Below the pieces are notes generated by a model. The model worked only from the letters and a program-made list of their open reading frames with translations, had not been told where the DNA came from and ran no database searches. A program made the translations under genes and the position numbers. From Dermatophilaceae bacterium Sec6.4 (GTDB lineage: Bacteria; Actinomycetota; Actinomycetes; Actinomycetales; Dermatophilaceae), in the NCBI GenBank assembly GCA_039636865.1, contig CP144172.1, positions 1 through 64,000 of the forward strand: DNA of 64,000 nucleotides. Direction: 5' to 3'. How positions within the stretch are numbered: the stretch's first letter is position 1; each line of letters begins with the position of its first letter. Positions 63,352 through 64,000 of the stretch are shown here, one piece after another.

Positions 63352-64000
63352 ACGCGGCCCCGACCCGGGTGCTGGTCGTAGATGACGAACCAGCCCTGGC
63401 AGGGATGGTCGCCACCTACCTGGGCCGCGCCGGCCACGATGTCCAGATCGCCCACGACGGCCTGGCAGCGGTGGACCAGGCCCGTCAGTGGACCCCCGAC
63501 GTAATCGTGCTGGACCTGGGGTTACCCGGCCTGGACGGGGTCGAGGTCTGCCGTCAGGTGCGCACCTTCTCGGACTGTTTCGTGCTGATGGTCACCGCCC
63601 GCGACGACGAGGTCGACGTGTTGATCGGCCTGTCGGTCGGTGCGGACGACTACCTGACCAAACCATTCCGGGTGCGTGAACTCGTCGCCCGCGTGGCTGT
63701 ACTGCTACGTCGCGCCCGGGTCGGCACTGCACAGGACCCAGGCGCGGCCCCGGTACGGTTGGGCTCACTGATCCTGGACCCATCAACCCGGGAAGTGCGG
63801 ATCGGCAAGGATGACGTGAACCTGACGCGCACCGAATTCGACCTGCTGGCAGCCCTGGCATCCCGGCCGCGGGTGGTCTTGTCGCGCCGGCAACTCATCG
63901 ACCAGGTGTGGGGACCCGGATGGGTCGGGGATGAGCACCTGGTCGACACCCACATCGGCCACCTGCGCCGCAAACTCGGCGACGCAGCGCCCGGGCCGTC
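63348..64000 (+). CDS. OmpR-family response regulator (partial, runs off the window)
   Basis: 217 codons present from GTG 63348, no stop before the edge. Receiver domain: VLVVDDEPAL, phosphorylation Asp56 in VIVLDLGLPG, TARDDE and LTKPFRVRELV. The DNA-binding part starts about residue 140 (GSLILDPSTREVRIG, NLTRTEFDLLAALASRPR, LIDQVWGPGWVGDEHLVDTHIGHLRRKLG), a winged helix of the OmpR/PhoB type. A sensor kinase is expected just outside the window. Confidence 0.93.
   Translation, partial: MNAAPTRVLVVDDEPALAGMVATYLGRAGHDVQIAHDGLAAVDQARQWTPDVIVLDLGLPGLDGVEVCRQVRTFSDCFVLMVTARDDEVDVLIGLSVGADDYLTKPFRVRELVARVAVLLRRARVGTAQDPGAAPVRLGSLILDPSTREVRIGKDDVNLTRTEFDLLAALASRPRVVLSRRQLIDQVWGPGWVGDEHLVDTHIGHLRRKLGDAAPGP

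Overview
The window is high-GC DNA (roughly two-thirds G+C) with GTG starts, many 4-base start/stop overlaps, leaderless-type starts, a WhiB protein, a GlxR/Crp-type regulator and a mycobacteria-like gene order. All of this points to an actinobacterium, probably of the order Micrococcales (Dermacoccaceae/Intrasporangiaceae-like); the family is an inference. No phage, transposase or CRISPR array is visible.

Layout. 1-9.7 kb holds mixed accessory genes: a secreted-lectin-like seven-bladed propeller with a divergent LysR regulator, an AAA ATPase, an OsmC protein, a cupredoxin lipoprotein coupled to a four-helix membrane protein, a large secreted repeat/PQQ-propeller protein and a quinone oxidoreductase. 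9.8-21.8 kb is a same-strand block: multicopper oxidase, YHS-tailed metal permease, ArsR-type regulator, then a complex I-like operon nuoA-X-H-J-K-L-M-N. That operon has only the proton-translocating membrane subunits. X resembles fused remnants of NuoB and NuoD with the cluster ligands gone and an Asp/Met-rich insert. 22-28.4 kb carries small stress-type membrane proteins (DUF421, YrhK-like), a DUF2252 protein, a class F sortase with a CHRD-like surface protein, a second cupredoxin, and tRNA-Thr(CGT).

28.6-61.1 kb is conserved chromosomal core: a tripeptidase-like lipoprotein, holB, tmk, two paralogous lipoproteins, topA, a methyltransferase, a MrfA-like helicase, a complete small Tad pilus operon, a Fic-like protein, nhaA, a holin-like protein, CoA pyrophosphatase, nth, an MBL hydrolase, NUDIX, RidA, a DUF4177 protein, dadA, the crp regulator, two Get3/ArsA ATPases, whiB, a class A PBP and a metallophosphoesterase. 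The order nth/crp/MBL/RidA/ArsA-ArsA/whiB/ponA matches the well-known mycobacterial arrangement. The block ends at tRNA-Pro(CGG).

61.5-64 kb is a second metal cassette: a paralogue of the YHS permease, a paralogue of the ArsR regulator, a 15-codon CPVC micro-ORF and the start of an OmpR-type response regulator, all translationally coupled. The two permease genes share a strongly conserved inverted repeat upstream (ACCCGT...ACGGGT), so the two cassettes are probably under the same kind of metal-responsive control. The accessory material outside both tRNA genes is dominated by copper or soft-metal chemistry: cupredoxins, a Met-rich multicopper oxidase with a CsoR-like operator, YHS domains and ArsR sensors. 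The most unusual system is the redox-dead-looking complex I-like module placed directly behind a metal-sensing regulator.
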